The position numbers and the translations under genes were made by a program. Below, one piece after another: positions 25,384 to 35,500 of a DNA stretch of 64,000 nucleotides (the stretch's first letter is position 1; every line of letters begins with the position of its first letter). The notes beneath the pieces were generated by a model. The model ran no database searches. It was not told where the DNA came from and was given only the letters and a program-made list of their open reading frames with translations. Origin of the DNA: Sphingomonas xinjiangensis (GTDB taxonomy: Bacteria; Pseudomonadota; Alphaproteobacteria; Sphingomonadales; Sphingomonadaceae); contig NZ_JACIJF010000002.1 of NCBI RefSeq assembly GCF_014199255.1, positions 62,001 to 126,000 on the forward strand. The letters are read 5' to 3'.

Positions 25384-27018
25384 ATGTACAAGTACGACGA
25401 ATATGACCACTCCATTGTCGCCGCTCGCATCGACGAGTTCCGCGACCAGGTCCGCCGCCGCCTCGAAGGTCATATGACCGAGGATCAGTTCAAGCCGCTG
25501 CGGCTGATGAACGGCCTCTATCTCCAGCTGCACGCCTATATGCTGCGCGTCGCGGTACCCTATGGCACGATGGACAGCCGCCAGATGCGCATGCTGGGCC
25601 GCATCGCCCGCAAATACGACCGCGGCTATGGCCATTTCACCACGCGCCAGAACATTCAGTTCAACTGGATCAAGCTCGCCGATACGCCCGAGATCCTGGA
25701 AGAACTCGCCACGGTCGAGATGCATGCCATTCAGACCAGCGGCAATTGTATCCGCAACATCAGCTCGGACCAGTTCGCCGGCGCCGCGGCCGACGAAGTC
25801 ACCGATCCGCGCCCCTGGGCCGAGTTGCTGCGCCAGTGGAGCACCTTCCACCCCGAATTCACGTACCTGCCCCGCAAGTTCAAGATCGCGGTGATCGCCA
25901 GCGACACCGATCGCGCGGCGATGCGCCTCCATGACATCGGCATCCAGATCGTGAAGAACGACGCGGGCGAGCTTGGCGGCCGCATCTATGTCGGCGGCGG
26001 CATGGGCCGCACGCCGATGATTGCCCCACTGATCAAGGACTTCGTGCCCTTCGCGGACTTCATCAGCTATCTGGAAGCCTGCCTGCGCGTCTACAATCGC
26101 TACGGCCGCCGCGACAACATCTACAAGGCGCGGATCAAAATCCTGATCCACGAGCTCGGCGCGGACAAATACCGCGAGGAAGTAGAGGCCGAATTTCAGG
26201 CTGTGAAGCAGCTCGGAATCGATCCGCCCCAGGCAGAGTTCGACCGCATTGCCGCGCACTTCGCGCCGCCCGCGTTCGAAACCGGCCTTTCGGATGCGAT
26301 CGACCGCAGCGATCCGAACTTCGCAGCCTGGGTGGACCAGAATGTTTCCGCCCACAAAGCAGCCGGTTACGCGGTAGTCACCGTGTCGCTGAAGCCGACG
26401 GGCGGAATTCCCGGCGACGCTTCCGCCGACCAGATCGACATAATGGCAGACTTGGCAGAACGCTTCAGTTTCAACGAGTTACGTGTAACACACGCCCAGA
26501 ATATTGTCCTCCCCCACGTCGCGAAGCACGACCTTTTCCGCGTCTACCAGATGCTCGCCCACGCAGGTCTCGCCGAAGCCAATCTCGACCTCATCAGCGA
26601 CATCATCGCGTGTCCTGGCCTCGATTATTGCAGCCTCGCCAATGCCCGTTCGATCCCCGTCGCGCAGAAGATCGCCCAGCGTTTCGCCGACCTCGATCGC
26701 CAGCGCGAACTGGGTGAGTTGAAGCTCAAGATCAGCGGCTGCATCAACGCTTGCGGCCATCACCATGCCGGCCACATCGGCATCCTTGGCGTCGACCGTA
26801 AGGGCACGGAAAACTTCCAGCTCCTCTTCGGCGGCTCCGGTGCAGAGGACGTCAGCCTGGGCAAGATCACCGGTCCGGGCTTCTCCGAAGATGGCATCGT
26901 CGATGCTATCGAGAAGGCCACTAACGTCTATCTCGCCCAGCGAGATCGGGGCGAGCGGTTCGTCGACACCTATCGTCGGATCGGCATGGAGCCGTTCAAG
27001 GAGGCAATCTATGGTTGA
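25384..27018 (+). CDS. cysI: Sulfite reductase, siroheme/4Fe-4S protein (nitrite/sulfite reductase family)
   Basis: 544 residues with duplicated ferredoxin-like and catalytic domains. Substrate/siroheme residues appear in GHFTTRQNIQFNW and QTSGNCIRNISSDQ. The 4Fe-4S/siroheme cysteines are Cys410 and Cys416 (CPGLDYCSLA) and Cys453 and Cys457 (CINACGHHHAGHIGI). It reduces sulfite to sulfide for cysteine synthesis. Its relative lack of a partner cysJ fits a ferredoxin-dependent type. The 3' end overlaps the DUF934 gene by 8 bp. The upstream gap is occupied by repeat copy C. Confidence 0.95.
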   Translation: MYKYDEYDHSIVAARIDEFRDQVRRRLEGHMTEDQFKPLRLMNGLYLQLHAYMLRVAVPYGTMDSRQMRMLGRIARKYDRGYGHFTTRQNIQFNWIKLADTPEILEELATVEMHAIQTSGNCIRNISSDQFAGAAADEVTDPRPWAELLRQWSTFHPEFTYLPRKFKIAVIASDTDRAAMRLHDIGIQIVKNDAGELGGRIYVGGGMGRTPMIAPLIKDFVPFADFISYLEACLRVYNRYGRRDNIYKARIKILIHELGADKYREEVEAEFQAVKQLGIDPPQAEFDRIAAHFAPPAFETGLSDAIDRSDPNFAAWVDQNVSAHKAAGYAVVTVSLKPTGGIPGDASADQIDIMADLAERFSFNELRVTHAQNIVLPHVAKHDLFRVYQMLAHAGLAEANLDLISDIIACPGLDYCSLANARSIPVAQKIAQRFADLDRQRELGELKLKISGCINACGHHHAGHIGILGVDRKGTENFQLLFGGSGAEDVSLGKITGPGFSEDGIVDAIEKATNVYLAQRDRGERFVDTYRRIGMEPFKEAIYG

Positions 27019-27436
27019 TGCAATCCGCTTCCGCGACGACGAAGCGCATGACGAACCCGCCGTCACGCTCGACAGCTTTCTCGGCCAGTCCAACGCCACC
27101 GCCGTCCGCATCGAAGCCGGCGAGGACGCCCGCGTCCTCCTCCCGCACCTCGATCGGCTGGCGCTGGTCGAAGTCAGCTTCCCCAAGTTCCGCGACGGCC
27201 GCGGCTATTCCTCCGGCCGCATCCTGCGCGAAGCGGGCTACACCGGCGAGCTCCGCGCCCAGGGCGACGTGCTGGTCGATCAGATCCCGCTGATGCGCCG
27301 CTGCGGCTTCGACAGCTTCGCTCCCGAAGCGCCGGTGGACGCCGCGGTGCTGGAAGCGAGCCTCGCGCGTTACAGCGTCCACTATCAAGCCGCGGCCGAC
27401 TCCCACATCCCTGTATGGAAGCGCCGCAATGGCTGA
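27011..27436 (+). CDS. DUF934 domain protein of the sulfate-assimilation operon
   Basis: 141 residues with the family pattern VSFPKFRDGRGYSSGRILRE, followed by GELRAQGDVLVDQIPLMRRC and GFDSF. DUF934 proteins are consistently encoded between cysI and cysH in alpha- and betaproteobacteria and are suspected accessory factors for sulfite reduction; no enzymatic role is established. The ATG at 27011 overlaps the end of cysI, and its 3' end overlaps cysH by 8 bp, so the three genes are tightly coupled. Confidence 0.92.
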   Translation: MVDAIRFRDDEAHDEPAVTLDSFLGQSNATAVRIEAGEDARVLLPHLDRLALVEVSFPKFRDGRGYSSGRILREAGYTGELRAQGDVLVDQIPLMRRCGFDSFAPEAPVDAAVLEASLARYSVHYQAAADSHIPVWKRRNG

Positions 27437-28205
27437 ACCTGCCCGCAAGATCGACAGGCTGGATCCAACGCCGCGCTTCACGCCAGGCGATGCAATCCGG
27501 CTCGACACGCGCTTTCGCGATGCGACAACGCACGAAGTTCTCGTAGCAGTGCTGCGTGAGCATCTGCTGGGCGAGGTGGCGCTGGTGTCGTCCTTTGGGG
27601 CGGAATCGGCTACGCTGCTGCATCTGGTCGCCAGCGTTGATCCGAGCGTGCCAGTGCTGTTCCTGGATACCGATCGCCACTTCCCTGAGACGCTTGCCTA
27701 TCGCGATGAACTCGCGACACGCCTGGGCTTGCGGGACCTGCGCAACCTCCAGCCTGATCCCGATGTGATCGCCCAGCGCGACGCCAGCGCGCTGCGCTGG
27801 TCGTTTGATCCCGATGGCTGCTGCGAGATCCGCAAGGTGGTGCCGCTCGCCAGCGCGCTCGCTGGCTTCGACGCGACGATCACCGGACGCAAGGCGTTTC
27901 AGGCCAGCACCCGCAACGCGCTGCCGCGGTTCGAACTGGACACCAGCGACACAGCCGGCCGTATGAAGTTCAACCCGCTTGCCGACTGGACCAAGGCTGA
28001 GCTCGACGCCTATTTCATCAGCCACAACCTCCCGCAGCATCCGCTCGTCGAACAAGGCTATCTATCCATCGGTTGCGCGCCATGCACCAGCATCGTGAAG
28101 CCCGGTGAGGACCCGCGCGCCGGCCGTTGGCGCGGATGGAACAAGACCGAGTGCGGCATCCATAGCCCCGTCGAGGATAACGATCCCGATCAGCCGGTAT
28201 TCTGA
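27429..28205 (+). CDS. cysH: Assimilatory adenylylsulfate (APS) reductase, CysH family
   Basis: 258 residues: ATP-pyrophosphatase-like fold with SSFGAESATLLHLVA and LDTDRHFPETL, the CC pair in DGCCEIRKV and CxxC in IGCAPCTS for a 4Fe-4S cluster, and the catalytic cysteine in KTECGIH. The two cysteine pairs indicate the APS-type rather than the cluster-free PAPS-type enzyme. It reduces activated sulfate to sulfite, which cysI then reduces. The start is translationally coupled to DUF934. Confidence 0.94.
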   Translation: MAEPARKIDRLDPTPRFTPGDAIRLDTRFRDATTHEVLVAVLREHLLGEVALVSSFGAESATLLHLVASVDPSVPVLFLDTDRHFPETLAYRDELATRLGLRDLRNLQPDPDVIAQRDASALRWSFDPDGCCEIRKVVPLASALAGFDATITGRKAFQASTRNALPRFELDTSDTAGRMKFNPLADWTKAELDAYFISHNLPQHPLVEQGYLSIGCAPCTSIVKPGEDPRAGRWRGWNKTECGIHSPVEDNDPDQPVF

Positions 28206-28247
28206 GCCGCCGCTTGGCGCGCTGGCGCGATTGTGATTACGGGGCGC

Positions 28248-29372
28248 ATGTCTCTCTTCCCCGATCATGCGCAGGATCTGGCGGCGCTGAGCGCCGCCGG
28301 CCGTCGCAGGAGCCTGATCCCGCGCAGCGGTCGCGACTTCGCCTCGAACGACTATCTCGGCCTCGCCGGCTCGCCTCGACTCGCGACGGCAATTCGCAAT
28401 GCGTTGGAACGTGGCGTGCCGATCGGATCTGGCGGATCGCGACTGCTGCGCGGCAATCATCCTGAGCATGAGGCGCTGGAAGCGGAAGCCGCGAGCTTCT
28501 TCGGTAGTGAGTCCGCGTTGTTTCTCTCGAGCGGCTACGCCGCCAACGCGCTGCTGTTCGCCACGCTCCCTCAGCGCGGCGACCTCATCGTGCATGACGA
28601 ACTCGTTCATGCCAGCGCGCATGAAGGCATGCGGCTAAGCCGCGCAATTGCCCGCGGCGCGAGGCACAACGACGTAGACGCCTTCGCGCACGTGATCGCC
28701 GCCTGGCGCCGCGAAGGCGGCACCGGCCGGCCTTGGATCGCAGTGGAAAGCCTGTACAGCATGGACGGCGATAAAGCGCCGCTTGCGCGCTTCGCCGAAC
28801 TGGCAAACCAAACCGGCGCTGTCCTGTTAATCGACGAGGCGCATGCGACCGGGGTATTCGGACCGGACGGCCAGGGTCTTGCCGCAACTCTGCCCGCGCG
28901 CGACAACATCATCACCTTACACACCTGTGGGAAAGCGCTTGGGTGCGAGGGCGCGCTGATCGCGGGTCCAGCGGTGCTTACCGACTTCATCGTCAATCGC
29001 GGCCGGGCATTCATCTTTTCCACAGCTCCCTCGCCGATCATGGCGGCCGCGGTCCGCGAAAGCGTGCGGATCGTTCGCGGTGAGCCGGATCGCCGCGAAC
29101 GCCTGCACGCGCTCATCGCCGAAGCGCATGAGCGGCTCACGTCAGCCGGTGCCGCCGCTACCGGTTCGCACATTCTTCCGCTGGTGCTTGGCGACGACGC
29201 ACGCACGATGCGAGCCGCCGCCTGGCTCCAGGCACGGGGGTTCGACGTGCGCGGCATTCGTCCCCCCACGGTACCGCCAGGCACCGCACGGCTGCGCATC
29301 TCCTTGACCCTCAACATATCTCTCGCCGACCTCGCAGCGCTGGCGGAGGCTTTGCCCGGAGCAACTGCATGA
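28248..29372 (+). CDS. bioF: 8-Amino-7-oxononanoate synthase
   Basis: 374 residues, alpha-oxoamine synthase family. It has [12 protein letters not shown] near the N-terminus, [34 protein letters not shown] and the PLP-lysine loop [12 protein letters not shown]. It condenses pimeloyl thioester with alanine, the first committed step of biotin ring assembly. ATG 28248 is preferred over an in-frame GTG five codons upstream. Its 3' end overlaps bioD by four bases (ATGA), forming a bioF-bioD-bioA operon. Confidence 0.94.
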   Translation: MSLFPDHAQDLAALSAAGRRRSLIPRSGRDFASNDYLGLAGSPRLATAIRNALERGVPIGSGGSRLLRGNHPEHEALEAEAASFFGSESALFLSSGYAANALLFATLPQRGDLIVHDELVHASAHEGMRLSRAIARGARHNDVDAFAHVIAAWRREGGTGRPWIAVESLYSMDGDKAPLARFAELANQTGAVLLIDEAHATGVFGPDGQGLAATLPARDNIITLHTCGKALGCEGALIAGPAVLTDFIVNRGRAFIFSTAPSPIMAAAVRESVRIVRGEPDRRERLHALIAEAHERLTSAGAAATGSHILPLVLGDDARTMRAAAWLQARGFDVRGIRPPTVPPGTARLRISLTLNISLADLAALAEALPGATA

Positions 29373-29989
29373 CTCGCGCAATCGTCGTGACCGGTACCGA
29401 CACCGGCATCGGAAAGACCGTCTTCGCAGCGGGTCTGACTGCGGCATTGAATGGCGTTTATTGGAAGCCCGTGCAGAGCGGCCTCGACAGCGAAGACAGC
29501 GACACCGTGGCTAGTTTGGCCGGTCTATCGCCCGATCGCATCCTGAAACCAGCCTATCGGCTGCGCACGCCGTGTTCGCCGCACCGCGCCGCAGAGATCG
29601 ATGGGATCACGATAGATCCCGCACGGCTTCAGCCCCCGCGGGCGGAGCGCTCGCTCGTCATCGAAGGTGCGGGCGGCGTGCTGGTACCCCTTACGCGAAC
29701 GCTGCTCTACGCAGATCTATTCGCACGATGGGCACTCCCCACCATCGTGGTAGCGCGGACGGCGCTTGGGACCATCAATCACAGCCTGTTGTCGGTCGAA
29801 GCGCTTCGCAGTCGTGGCGTGCCGGTGCTTGGCATCGCTTTTGTCGGTGATGCGAACGAAGACAGTGAAGCGACGATCTGCAGCTTGGGCGGAGTCACTA
29901 ATCTAGGGCGCCTGCCCTTTCTCGGCACGTTGAATGCCGAACACCTAACCCGCGCCTTTGCCGAGAACTTCAAGGAATTCCATCCATGA
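29369..29989 (+). CDS. bioD: ATP-dependent dethiobiotin synthetase
   Basis: 206 residues. It opens with the P-loop [15 protein letters not shown], followed by [15 protein letters not shown] carrying the conserved lysine and [11 protein letters not shown]. It closes the ureido ring of dethiobiotin using CO2 and ATP. ATGA overlaps join it to bioF upstream and to bioA downstream. Confidence 0.94.
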   Translation: MTRAIVVTGTDTGIGKTVFAAGLTAALNGVYWKPVQSGLDSEDSDTVASLAGLSPDRILKPAYRLRTPCSPHRAAEIDGITIDPARLQPPRAERSLVIEGAGGVLVPLTRTLLYADLFARWALPTIVVARTALGTINHSLLSVEALRSRGVPVLGIAFVGDANEDSEATICSLGGVTNLGRLPFLGTLNAEHLTRAFAENFKEFHP

Positions 29990-31230
29990 ACTCCCCTGTC
30001 TGGCACCCCTTCACCCAGCATGGATTGGGCGAGCCGATCACCGAGATCACCCGCGCCGAAGGTGCCGTGCTCCACGCGCGGACGGGCGAACGCTATGTCG
30101 ACGCGATCTCATCCTGGTGGGTGACGACCCATGGCCACTGCCATCCGCGCATCATGGCCGCCATCCAGGCTCAGGCAGGGAAGCTCGACCAGATCATCTT
30201 TGCCGGCTGGACCCACGCGCCTGCCGAAGATCTCGCACGCGGGTTGACCGCATTCCTCCCCGAAACACTCGCGCATGTCTTCTTCTCCGACAGCGGCTCG
30301 ACGAGCGTGGAGGTGGCGCTCAAGATGGCGCTGGGGTTCTGGGACAATCGTGGAACCCCGCGCCACGGGATCGTTGTGATGGAACATGGCTATCACGGCG
30401 ACACCGTCGGCGGGATGTCGGTGGGCGCGCGCGGCGTGTTCAACCGGCCCTACCAGCCGCTGCTGTTCGATGTCGCCTCGATCCCCTTTCCCGAGCCTGA
30501 TCATGAGCAGGTCACGCTCGATGCGCTGGAGGCGGCGTGCCGCGATAATCCGGCGGCGTTCCTGGTCGAACCACTGATCCTCGGCGCGGGCGGAATGAGA
30601 ACCTATCCGCCAAGGATGTTGGCTGAGATGCGGGCGATCTGCGCCCACTACGGCGTGCTGTTCATCGCCGATGAGGTCATGACCGGTTGGGGCCGCACCG
30701 GTACGCTGCTCGCTTGCGAGCAAGCGCAAATCGTTCCCGACATCCTCTGCTTGTCAAAAGGTCTGACCGGGGGTGCGTTGCCGCTGGCTGTCACGATGGC
30801 GACCGCGCCAATTTTCGAAGCGCATCGTTCGCCCGAGCGGTCGCGGATGTTCTTCCATTCATCCAGCTACACCGCCAACCCGATCGCCTGCGCCGCCGCC
30901 AACGCGAACCTGGCCATCTGGCGAGAGGAGCCGGTGCTGGAGCGGATCGCGGCACTGGGTGCCGGGCAGCAACAGCGGCTGGACTGGCTTGCCGATCACC
31001 CGAAGGTCCGCAGGCCGCGTCGCCTGGGCACGATTACCGCTCTTGAGGTGGGGGATTCTTCGTCCAACTATTTGTCGACCATCGGCCCGGCGCTCTCGAG
31101 GGTTGCGCGCAGCCGCGGCGTCCTGCTGCGGCCGTTGGGCAACACGGTGTACGTGATGCCGCCCTATTGCGTCGAAGACGCCGATCTGGACCTGATCTAC
31201 GACGTTATTGCAGAGGTTCTGGAGGACTGA
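29986..31230 (+). CDS. bioA: Adenosylmethionine-8-amino-7-oxononanoate aminotransferase
   Basis: 414 residues, class III PLP aminotransferase. Markers are [32 protein letters not shown], the PLP Asp in [15 protein letters not shown] and the Schiff-base lysine in [13 protein letters not shown]. It makes 7,8-diaminononanoate from KAPA using S-adenosylmethionine as amino donor. Last gene of the bioFDA unit; bioB is not in the window. Confidence 0.95.
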   Translation: MNSPVWHPFTQHGLGEPITEITRAEGAVLHARTGERYVDAISSWWVTTHGHCHPRIMAAIQAQAGKLDQIIFAGWTHAPAEDLARGLTAFLPETLAHVFFSDSGSTSVEVALKMALGFWDNRGTPRHGIVVMEHGYHGDTVGGMSVGARGVFNRPYQPLLFDVASIPFPEPDHEQVTLDALEAACRDNPAAFLVEPLILGAGGMRTYPPRMLAEMRAICAHYGVLFIADEVMTGWGRTGTLLACEQAQIVPDILCLSKGLTGGALPLAVTMATAPIFEAHRSPERSRMFFHSSSYTANPIACAAANANLAIWREEPVLERIAALGAGQQQRLDWLADHPKVRRPRRLGTITALEVGDSSSNYLSTIGPALSRVARSRGVLLRPLGNTVYVMPPYCVEDADLDLIYDVIAEVLED

Positions 31231-31260
31231 GCGCGTCCTCCCCCGCGGCCGACCGCCCGC

Positions 31261-32757
31261 TCAATATTCCTCGTGCACCAAGTCGCTGAATTTGGTGAAC
31301 TGACGATCGAAGCGCATGTGCACCGAGCCCGTGGCGCCATGCCGCTGCTTGGCGATGATCACCGTCGCCTTGTTTGCGACCTCCAACTGCTTTGCCTGCC
31401 ACTCCTCATAGGCAATGCGTTCCTCGGCGGTTTCAGTACCGTCGGGAACCTTTGTCGGCGCCTTGAAGTCATGATAATATTCGTCGCGGTAGACGAACAG
31501 CACGATGTCGGCGTCCTGCTCGATCGAGCCTGATTCACGAAGATCGGACAGCTGCGGCCTTTTGTCCTCGCGGCTTTCCACGGCGCGGCTTAGCTGAGAC
31601 AGCGCGAGCACCGGCACGTTTAGTTCTTTGGCCAGAGTCTTCAGACCACGGCTAATCTCGGAGATTTCTTGCACGCGGCCGTCGCCGGACGCCTTCGCAC
31701 TGCCGGTCAGCAGCTGAAGATAGTCGACGATGACCATGCCGATCTTGTGCTGGCGCTTCATACGCCGCGCCCGGGTGCGCAGCGCGGCGATGGTCAAGCC
31801 TGGCGTGTCGTCGATGAACAGCGGCAGCTTTTCGAGGTCTCCGGCAGCGCGTGCGAACTTCTGGAACTCCGCGTGGCTGATCTGGCCGGTGCGCAGCTTT
31901 TCCGAGACCACTTCGGCCTGTTCGGACAAGATACGCATCGCCAGCTGGTCGGCGGACATTTCCAGGCTGAAAAAGGCTACCGGCGCGCCGATCGACTTTT
32001 CTTCCGGAATGCCGGCCTCGACGTCGTCGGCCCAGCGCTTGGCAGCGTTGAATGCAATGTTGGTAGCTAGCGACGTCTTACCCATGCCTGGGCGTCCAGC
32101 AAGGATCAGCAGATCCGATCGGTTAAAACCACCGGTCGACGCGTTAAGATCACTCAGGCCGGTAGTGACACCGGAAATGCCGCCGCCCGAATTCATTGCT
32201 TTTTCGGCTTGACGCACCGCCATGATCGAAGCGCGGTTGAACGACTTGAGCCCGGCTTCGCTGTCGCCCTTTTCGGCGACTTCGTACAGCTTGAGTTCGG
32301 CTTGTTCGATCTGTTTCGCCGGATTGATGTCCTGGCTAGTGTCCAGGGCGCCATCGACCAAATCGCGCCCCACCGTCACGAGCGCACGCAGCATCGCCAG
32401 GTCATAAATCTGGTCGGCGAACGATCGTGCGCCGATCAGGCTGGCCGGATTGCCCGTTAACTGCGCCAGATAAGCCGGGCCTCCCAACTCCTTCATCGCC
32501 GCGTCAGCTGCAAACAGCGGGCGCAGCGTGACAGGGGTCGCCAGCCGATTGTCGCCTACCATCGTCGAGATCGCGTCGTAGATGCGGCCATGCAGCGGTT
32601 CAAAGAAATGCTCGGGTCTGATCTTCTGGAGCACATCCTCAGCCACGCGATTGTCGATCATCATCGCGCCAAGCAAGGCAGCCTCCGCCTCAACATTGGC
32701 GGGAAGGCTGATGCCTTCAGGCACCTCGGGCGTCGGGAACGGGATTGGTTGTGCCAT
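31261..32757 (-). CDS. dnaB: Replicative DNA helicase DnaB
   Basis: 498 residues. The N-terminal DnaB domain starts at PANVEAEAALLGAMM; the RecA-like helicase core has Walker A GRPGMGKTSLATN, Walker B region IGMVIVDYLQLL and later ALSQLSRAVE and DADIVLFVYRDEYY. The hexamer unwinds the fork and recruits primase. The start MAQPIPFPTPEVPE at 32757 is chosen; a longer frame upstream overlaps the divergent UPF0262 promoter. It converges with bioA across a 30-bp gap. Confidence 0.96.
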   Translation of the reverse strand: MAQPIPFPTPEVPEGISLPANVEAEAALLGAMMIDNRVAEDVLQKIRPEHFFEPLHGRIYDAISTMVGDNRLATPVTLRPLFAADAAMKELGGPAYLAQLTGNPASLIGARSFADQIYDLAMLRALVTVGRDLVDGALDTSQDINPAKQIEQAELKLYEVAEKGDSEAGLKSFNRASIMAVRQAEKAMNSGGGISGVTTGLSDLNASTGGFNRSDLLILAGRPGMGKTSLATNIAFNAAKRWADDVEAGIPEEKSIGAPVAFFSLEMSADQLAMRILSEQAEVVSEKLRTGQISHAEFQKFARAAGDLEKLPLFIDDTPGLTIAALRTRARRMKRQHKIGMVIVDYLQLLTGSAKASGDGRVQEISEISRGLKTLAKELNVPVLALSQLSRAVESREDKRPQLSDLRESGSIEQDADIVLFVYRDEYYHDFKAPTKVPDGTETAEERIAYEEWQAKQLEVANKATVIIAKQRHGATGSVHMRFDRQFTKFSDLVHEEY

Positions 32758-32836
32758 GATTTGCCTGTCGCTCAAGCGCGCCTTCGTATCAACTGTCCGG
32801 CTTGTGGATAACGGGCATGAACGGATAGGAGCGTGC

Positions 32837-33319
32837 ATGGCCGAGCATCGTATCATAGACGTGACGCTCGACGAGCGCAGCATTTTATGGCGTTCCGACG
32901 ACATCGAGCGCGAGCGACAGGTGGCGATCACCGATCTGCTCGCGGCGAATCGCTTCGTGCCACAGCGGCGGCACGCCGACGGCTATGCAGGACCCTACAA
33001 GCTGCACTTGCGCGTTCAGGAGAATCGGTTGGTGCTGGAGATTCGCCGCGCCGACGACTCCCATCTAGAGACTATCATTCTCGGCTTAGCGCGCTTCCGC
33101 CGTCCGATCCGTGATTACTTCGCCATCTGTGACAGCTACTTCCAGGCTGTCCGGACAGCCTCCCCACACCATATCGAGCCGATCGACATGGCCCGACGTG
33201 CCGCACACAACGAAGCGGCCGAGCTGCTACAGGAGCGTCTTACGGGAAAGATCGAAGTCGATTTCGATACGGCAAGACGGCTTTTCACACTGCTGTGCGT
33301 CCTCCATATTAAAGGCTGA
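32837..33319 (+). CDS. UPF0262 family protein
   Basis: 160 residues, recognised by IIDVTLDERSILWRSDDIER, the FVPQRRHADGYAGPYKLHL segment and GLARFRRPIRDYFAICDSY. UPF0262 is essentially restricted to alphaproteobacteria and its function is unknown. The ATG at 32837 follows AGGAGCG and lies 80 bp from the divergent dnaB start. It precedes the GH25-like gene by 3 bp, so the two are probably co-transcribed. Confidence 0.92.
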   Translation: MAEHRIIDVTLDERSILWRSDDIERERQVAITDLLAANRFVPQRRHADGYAGPYKLHLRVQENRLVLEIRRADDSHLETIILGLARFRRPIRDYFAICDSYFQAVRTASPHHIEPIDMARRAAHNEAAELLQERLTGKIEVDFDTARRLFTLLCVLHIKG

Positions 33320-33322
33320 GCA

Positions 33323-34012
33323 GTGTTGGTTTCCGGTTCCACGCAGCGCTTTCAGGCCGTAGCGTTGATACTGTTCGCGTGTGCGCTGGTCAGCGCGACC
33401 GGCTGGAGCGTATTCGGGCGTTGGCGTCCCTCGACGGCGAACTACCCCGTTCAGGGTGTGGATGTCAGCGAGGCCGACGGCTCGATCGATTGGTGGCTGG
33501 CCCGCAAGAGCGGCGTTCAGTTCGTCTATGCCCGCGCTACGATCGGGATCCGTAATCGCGACGGGCGCTTTGCCGAAACCTGGCGCAGTGCCGCCGACGC
33601 CGGGCTCCAGCGCGGTGCGCTGCATGTCTATCGGATCTGCGAATCAGGTACGGCGCAGGCGGGCAACTTCGTCTCCACAGTGGCTCGTGACGATGACCAG
33701 CTCTCACCTGTAGTGCTGCTCGATCTCAGCGACGATTGCCCACGGCCCAGCCGCAGCGTCCTGCTGCCCCAGATCGCCAGCTTCGTGGCCGCGGTGGAAA
33801 CACACACCGGCAAGCGGGCGATCCTAGGCATCACCAAAAGATTTGAGGGCACCTATCAGTTCAGTACGCTCACAACGGCGCCGCTATGGGCCCGCGGCGT
33901 GTTTTTCGTACCGCGCTACCTATCCCGACCTTGGACGATGTGGCAGGCGTCGCGCCTGCGCCGCATCGCGGGTGCGGCAGGACCGGTGAATTGGGACGTG
34001 ATGGCACGATGA
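33323..34012 (+). CDS. GH25-like (lysozyme family) membrane-anchored protein with altered active site
   Basis: 229 residues: N-terminal membrane segment (about 11-31) then a GH25 muramidase-like domain from VQGVDVSEADGSIDW (Asp47) through FVYARATIG, PVVLLDLSDD and a C-terminal WQASRL. GH25 enzymes use an Asp/Glu pair in a DxE motif; the aligned position here reads DLS (Asp134, Ser136), so the catalytic acid appears replaced. It may be inactive or peptidoglycan-binding. GTG start at 33323; the end overlaps cdd by ATGA. Confidence 0.78.
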   Translation: MLVSGSTQRFQAVALILFACALVSATGWSVFGRWRPSTANYPVQGVDVSEADGSIDWWLARKSGVQFVYARATIGIRNRDGRFAETWRSAADAGLQRGALHVYRICESGTAQAGNFVSTVARDDDQLSPVVLLDLSDDCPRPSRSVLLPQIASFVAAVETHTGKRAILGITKRFEGTYQFSTLTTAPLWARGVFFVPRYLSRPWTMWQASRLRRIAGAAGPVNWDVMAR

Positions 34013-34449
34013 TTGATCAAGGCGCACAGGCGCTCATCAAGGCAGCGCGCGGCGCGGCGCGGAACGCGCATGCTCCGTATTCGAACTTCGCGGTGGGCGC
34101 TGCGGTGCTGCTTGACGACGGGTCGGTGGTGACCGGTACTAACTTTGAGAATGCGAGCTACGGCCTGTCGCTCTGCGCCGAGACCGTCGCACTGGCAAGC
34201 GTCAACGCGCAGGGCAAGTTGCGCAATGTCGTGGCGATCGGCGTGATCGGAGGCCGGATTGGCCACGCCGATACCGCGCCGGTCAGCCCGTGCGGACGCT
34301 GCCGTCAGATCATCAACGAAGCCGCACAGCTCTCCGGCCGTAATCTGGCGGTCTTCTGCGCAGGCGCAGCAGGCGACGAGATCTCCAGCCATAAGCTGTC
34401 CGATCTGCTTCCGCACGCGTTCGGTCCGGCCGACCTCGGCATCGGCTGA
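34009..34449 (+). CDS. cdd: Cytidine deaminase
   Basis: 146 residues, homotetrameric zinc deaminase type: YSNFAVGAAVLLDDG, then CAE (zinc Cys and proton-shuttle Glu in SLCAETVAL) and the PCGRC zinc cysteines. It converts cytidine and deoxycytidine to uridines in pyrimidine salvage. It is coupled to the upstream GH25-like gene by ATGA and followed 75 bp later by dcd, another deaminase of the same pathway. Confidence 0.95.
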   Translation: MIDQGAQALIKAARGAARNAHAPYSNFAVGAAVLLDDGSVVTGTNFENASYGLSLCAETVALASVNAQGKLRNVVAIGVIGGRIGHADTAPVSPCGRCRQIINEAAQLSGRNLAVFCAGAAGDEISSHKLSDLLPHAFGPADLGIG

Positions 34450-34524
34450 CCGGAAGCGCGATCATCAAGCGCCTCGCTCCGCCCGCGCTTCGGGCGAAAC
34501 CGACATCCTACAGCAGGTGGAATT

Positions 34525-35079
34525 ATGAGCATCTTATCTGACCGCTGGATCCGCGAGCAGGCGCTGCAGCGCGGCATGATCGAACCGTTCGTTGAGGCGC
34601 AGCGGCGCGAAGGCTGCATCAGCTACGGCCTGTCCTCCTATGGCTATGATGCCAGGGTGGCCGACGAGTTCAAGATCTTCACCAATGTCGATTCGGCGAC
34701 GGTGGACCCGAAGAACTTCGCGTCGAACAGCTTCGTCGACCGCAAGACCGATGTCTGCATCATCCCCCCCAACAGCTTCGCGCTGGCGCGGACGGTGGAG
34801 TATTTCCGAGTGCCTCGCGACGTGCTGGTGATCTGCCTCGGCAAATCGACCTACGCACGCTGCGGGATCATCGTGAACGTCACGCCGCTGGAGCCGGAGT
34901 GGGAGGGTCACGTGACGCTGGAATTCTCCAACACAACTCCGCTCCCGGCGAAGATCTACGCCAATGAAGGCGCTTGCCAGTTCCTTTTTCTAAAAGGCAA
35001 TGAGCCCTGCGAAACCAGCTATGCCGACCGAGCCGGCAAATATATGGGGCAGCGCGGCGTGACGCTCCCGCGCCTGTAG
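34525..35079 (+). CDS. dcd: dCTP deaminase
   Basis: 184 residues, the usual Dcd length. Signature stretches are [20 protein letters not shown], the nucleotide-binding [20 protein letters not shown] with the catalytic Glu in [11 protein letters not shown], and [12 protein letters not shown] at the C-terminus. It makes dUTP from dCTP for thymidylate synthesis. GGTGGAATT precedes the ATG. Confidence 0.96.
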   Translation: MSILSDRWIREQALQRGMIEPFVEAQRREGCISYGLSSYGYDARVADEFKIFTNVDSATVDPKNFASNSFVDRKTDVCIIPPNSFALARTVEYFRVPRDVLVICLGKSTYARCGIIVNVTPLEPEWEGHVTLEFSNTTPLPAKIYANEGACQFLFLKGNEPCETSYADRAGKYMGQRGVTLPRL

Positions 35080-35130
35080 TAGCCGCACTGCCTGCATGCA
35101 TTTCAGCGCGGCTACATCCCGCGCTTTATC

Positions 35131-35481
35131 TTAGCGTGCGGTGAACTGAACCGGCTGAAGCCGCGTGAGACCCGCGCTCGCAATCATGTGCGAGCCCGCC
35201 GTCCGGTCGGACGTCAAATCCATAAGTACGTCGTCCTGTGAAAGGACCCGCGTGTACAGCGACCGCGCCGCATCGGCGCGACCGGTGCGGGCATACACAG
35301 CCGCCAGATTAAGCAGTAGTTCCGGACGATCCGGATGCACGCGCAACTCCCGCATCAGCCGAGCCTCGGCCGCTTCATACGAGCCCTGCGTGATAAGGTT
35401 CGGGGCCGCGGGATTCTCCTGTGCCTGCGCAGGCAGGGCTGCGGCGATCAGGGGAAGCACGGCCAAAGCAACAAAACGCAT
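35131..35481 (-). CDS. Exported tetratricopeptide-repeat protein
   Basis: 116 residues: signal peptide (residues 1-21, ending ALPAQAQ) and one to two TPR-like helices (YEAAEARLMRELRVHPDRPE, LLLNLAAVYARTGRADAARS). Such short periplasmic TPR proteins probably mediate protein contacts; no partner is evident. The start region is preceded by two 16-bp direct repeats (35501-35533), suggesting specific regulation. Confidence 0.82.
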   Translation of the reverse strand: MRFVALAVLPLIAAALPAQAQENPAAPNLITQGSYEAAEARLMRELRVHPDRPELLLNLAAVYARTGRADAARSLYTRVLSQDDVLMDLTSDRTAGSHMIASAGLTRLQPVQFTAR

Positions 35482-35500
35482 GACACCCTCCTCGACTCAT

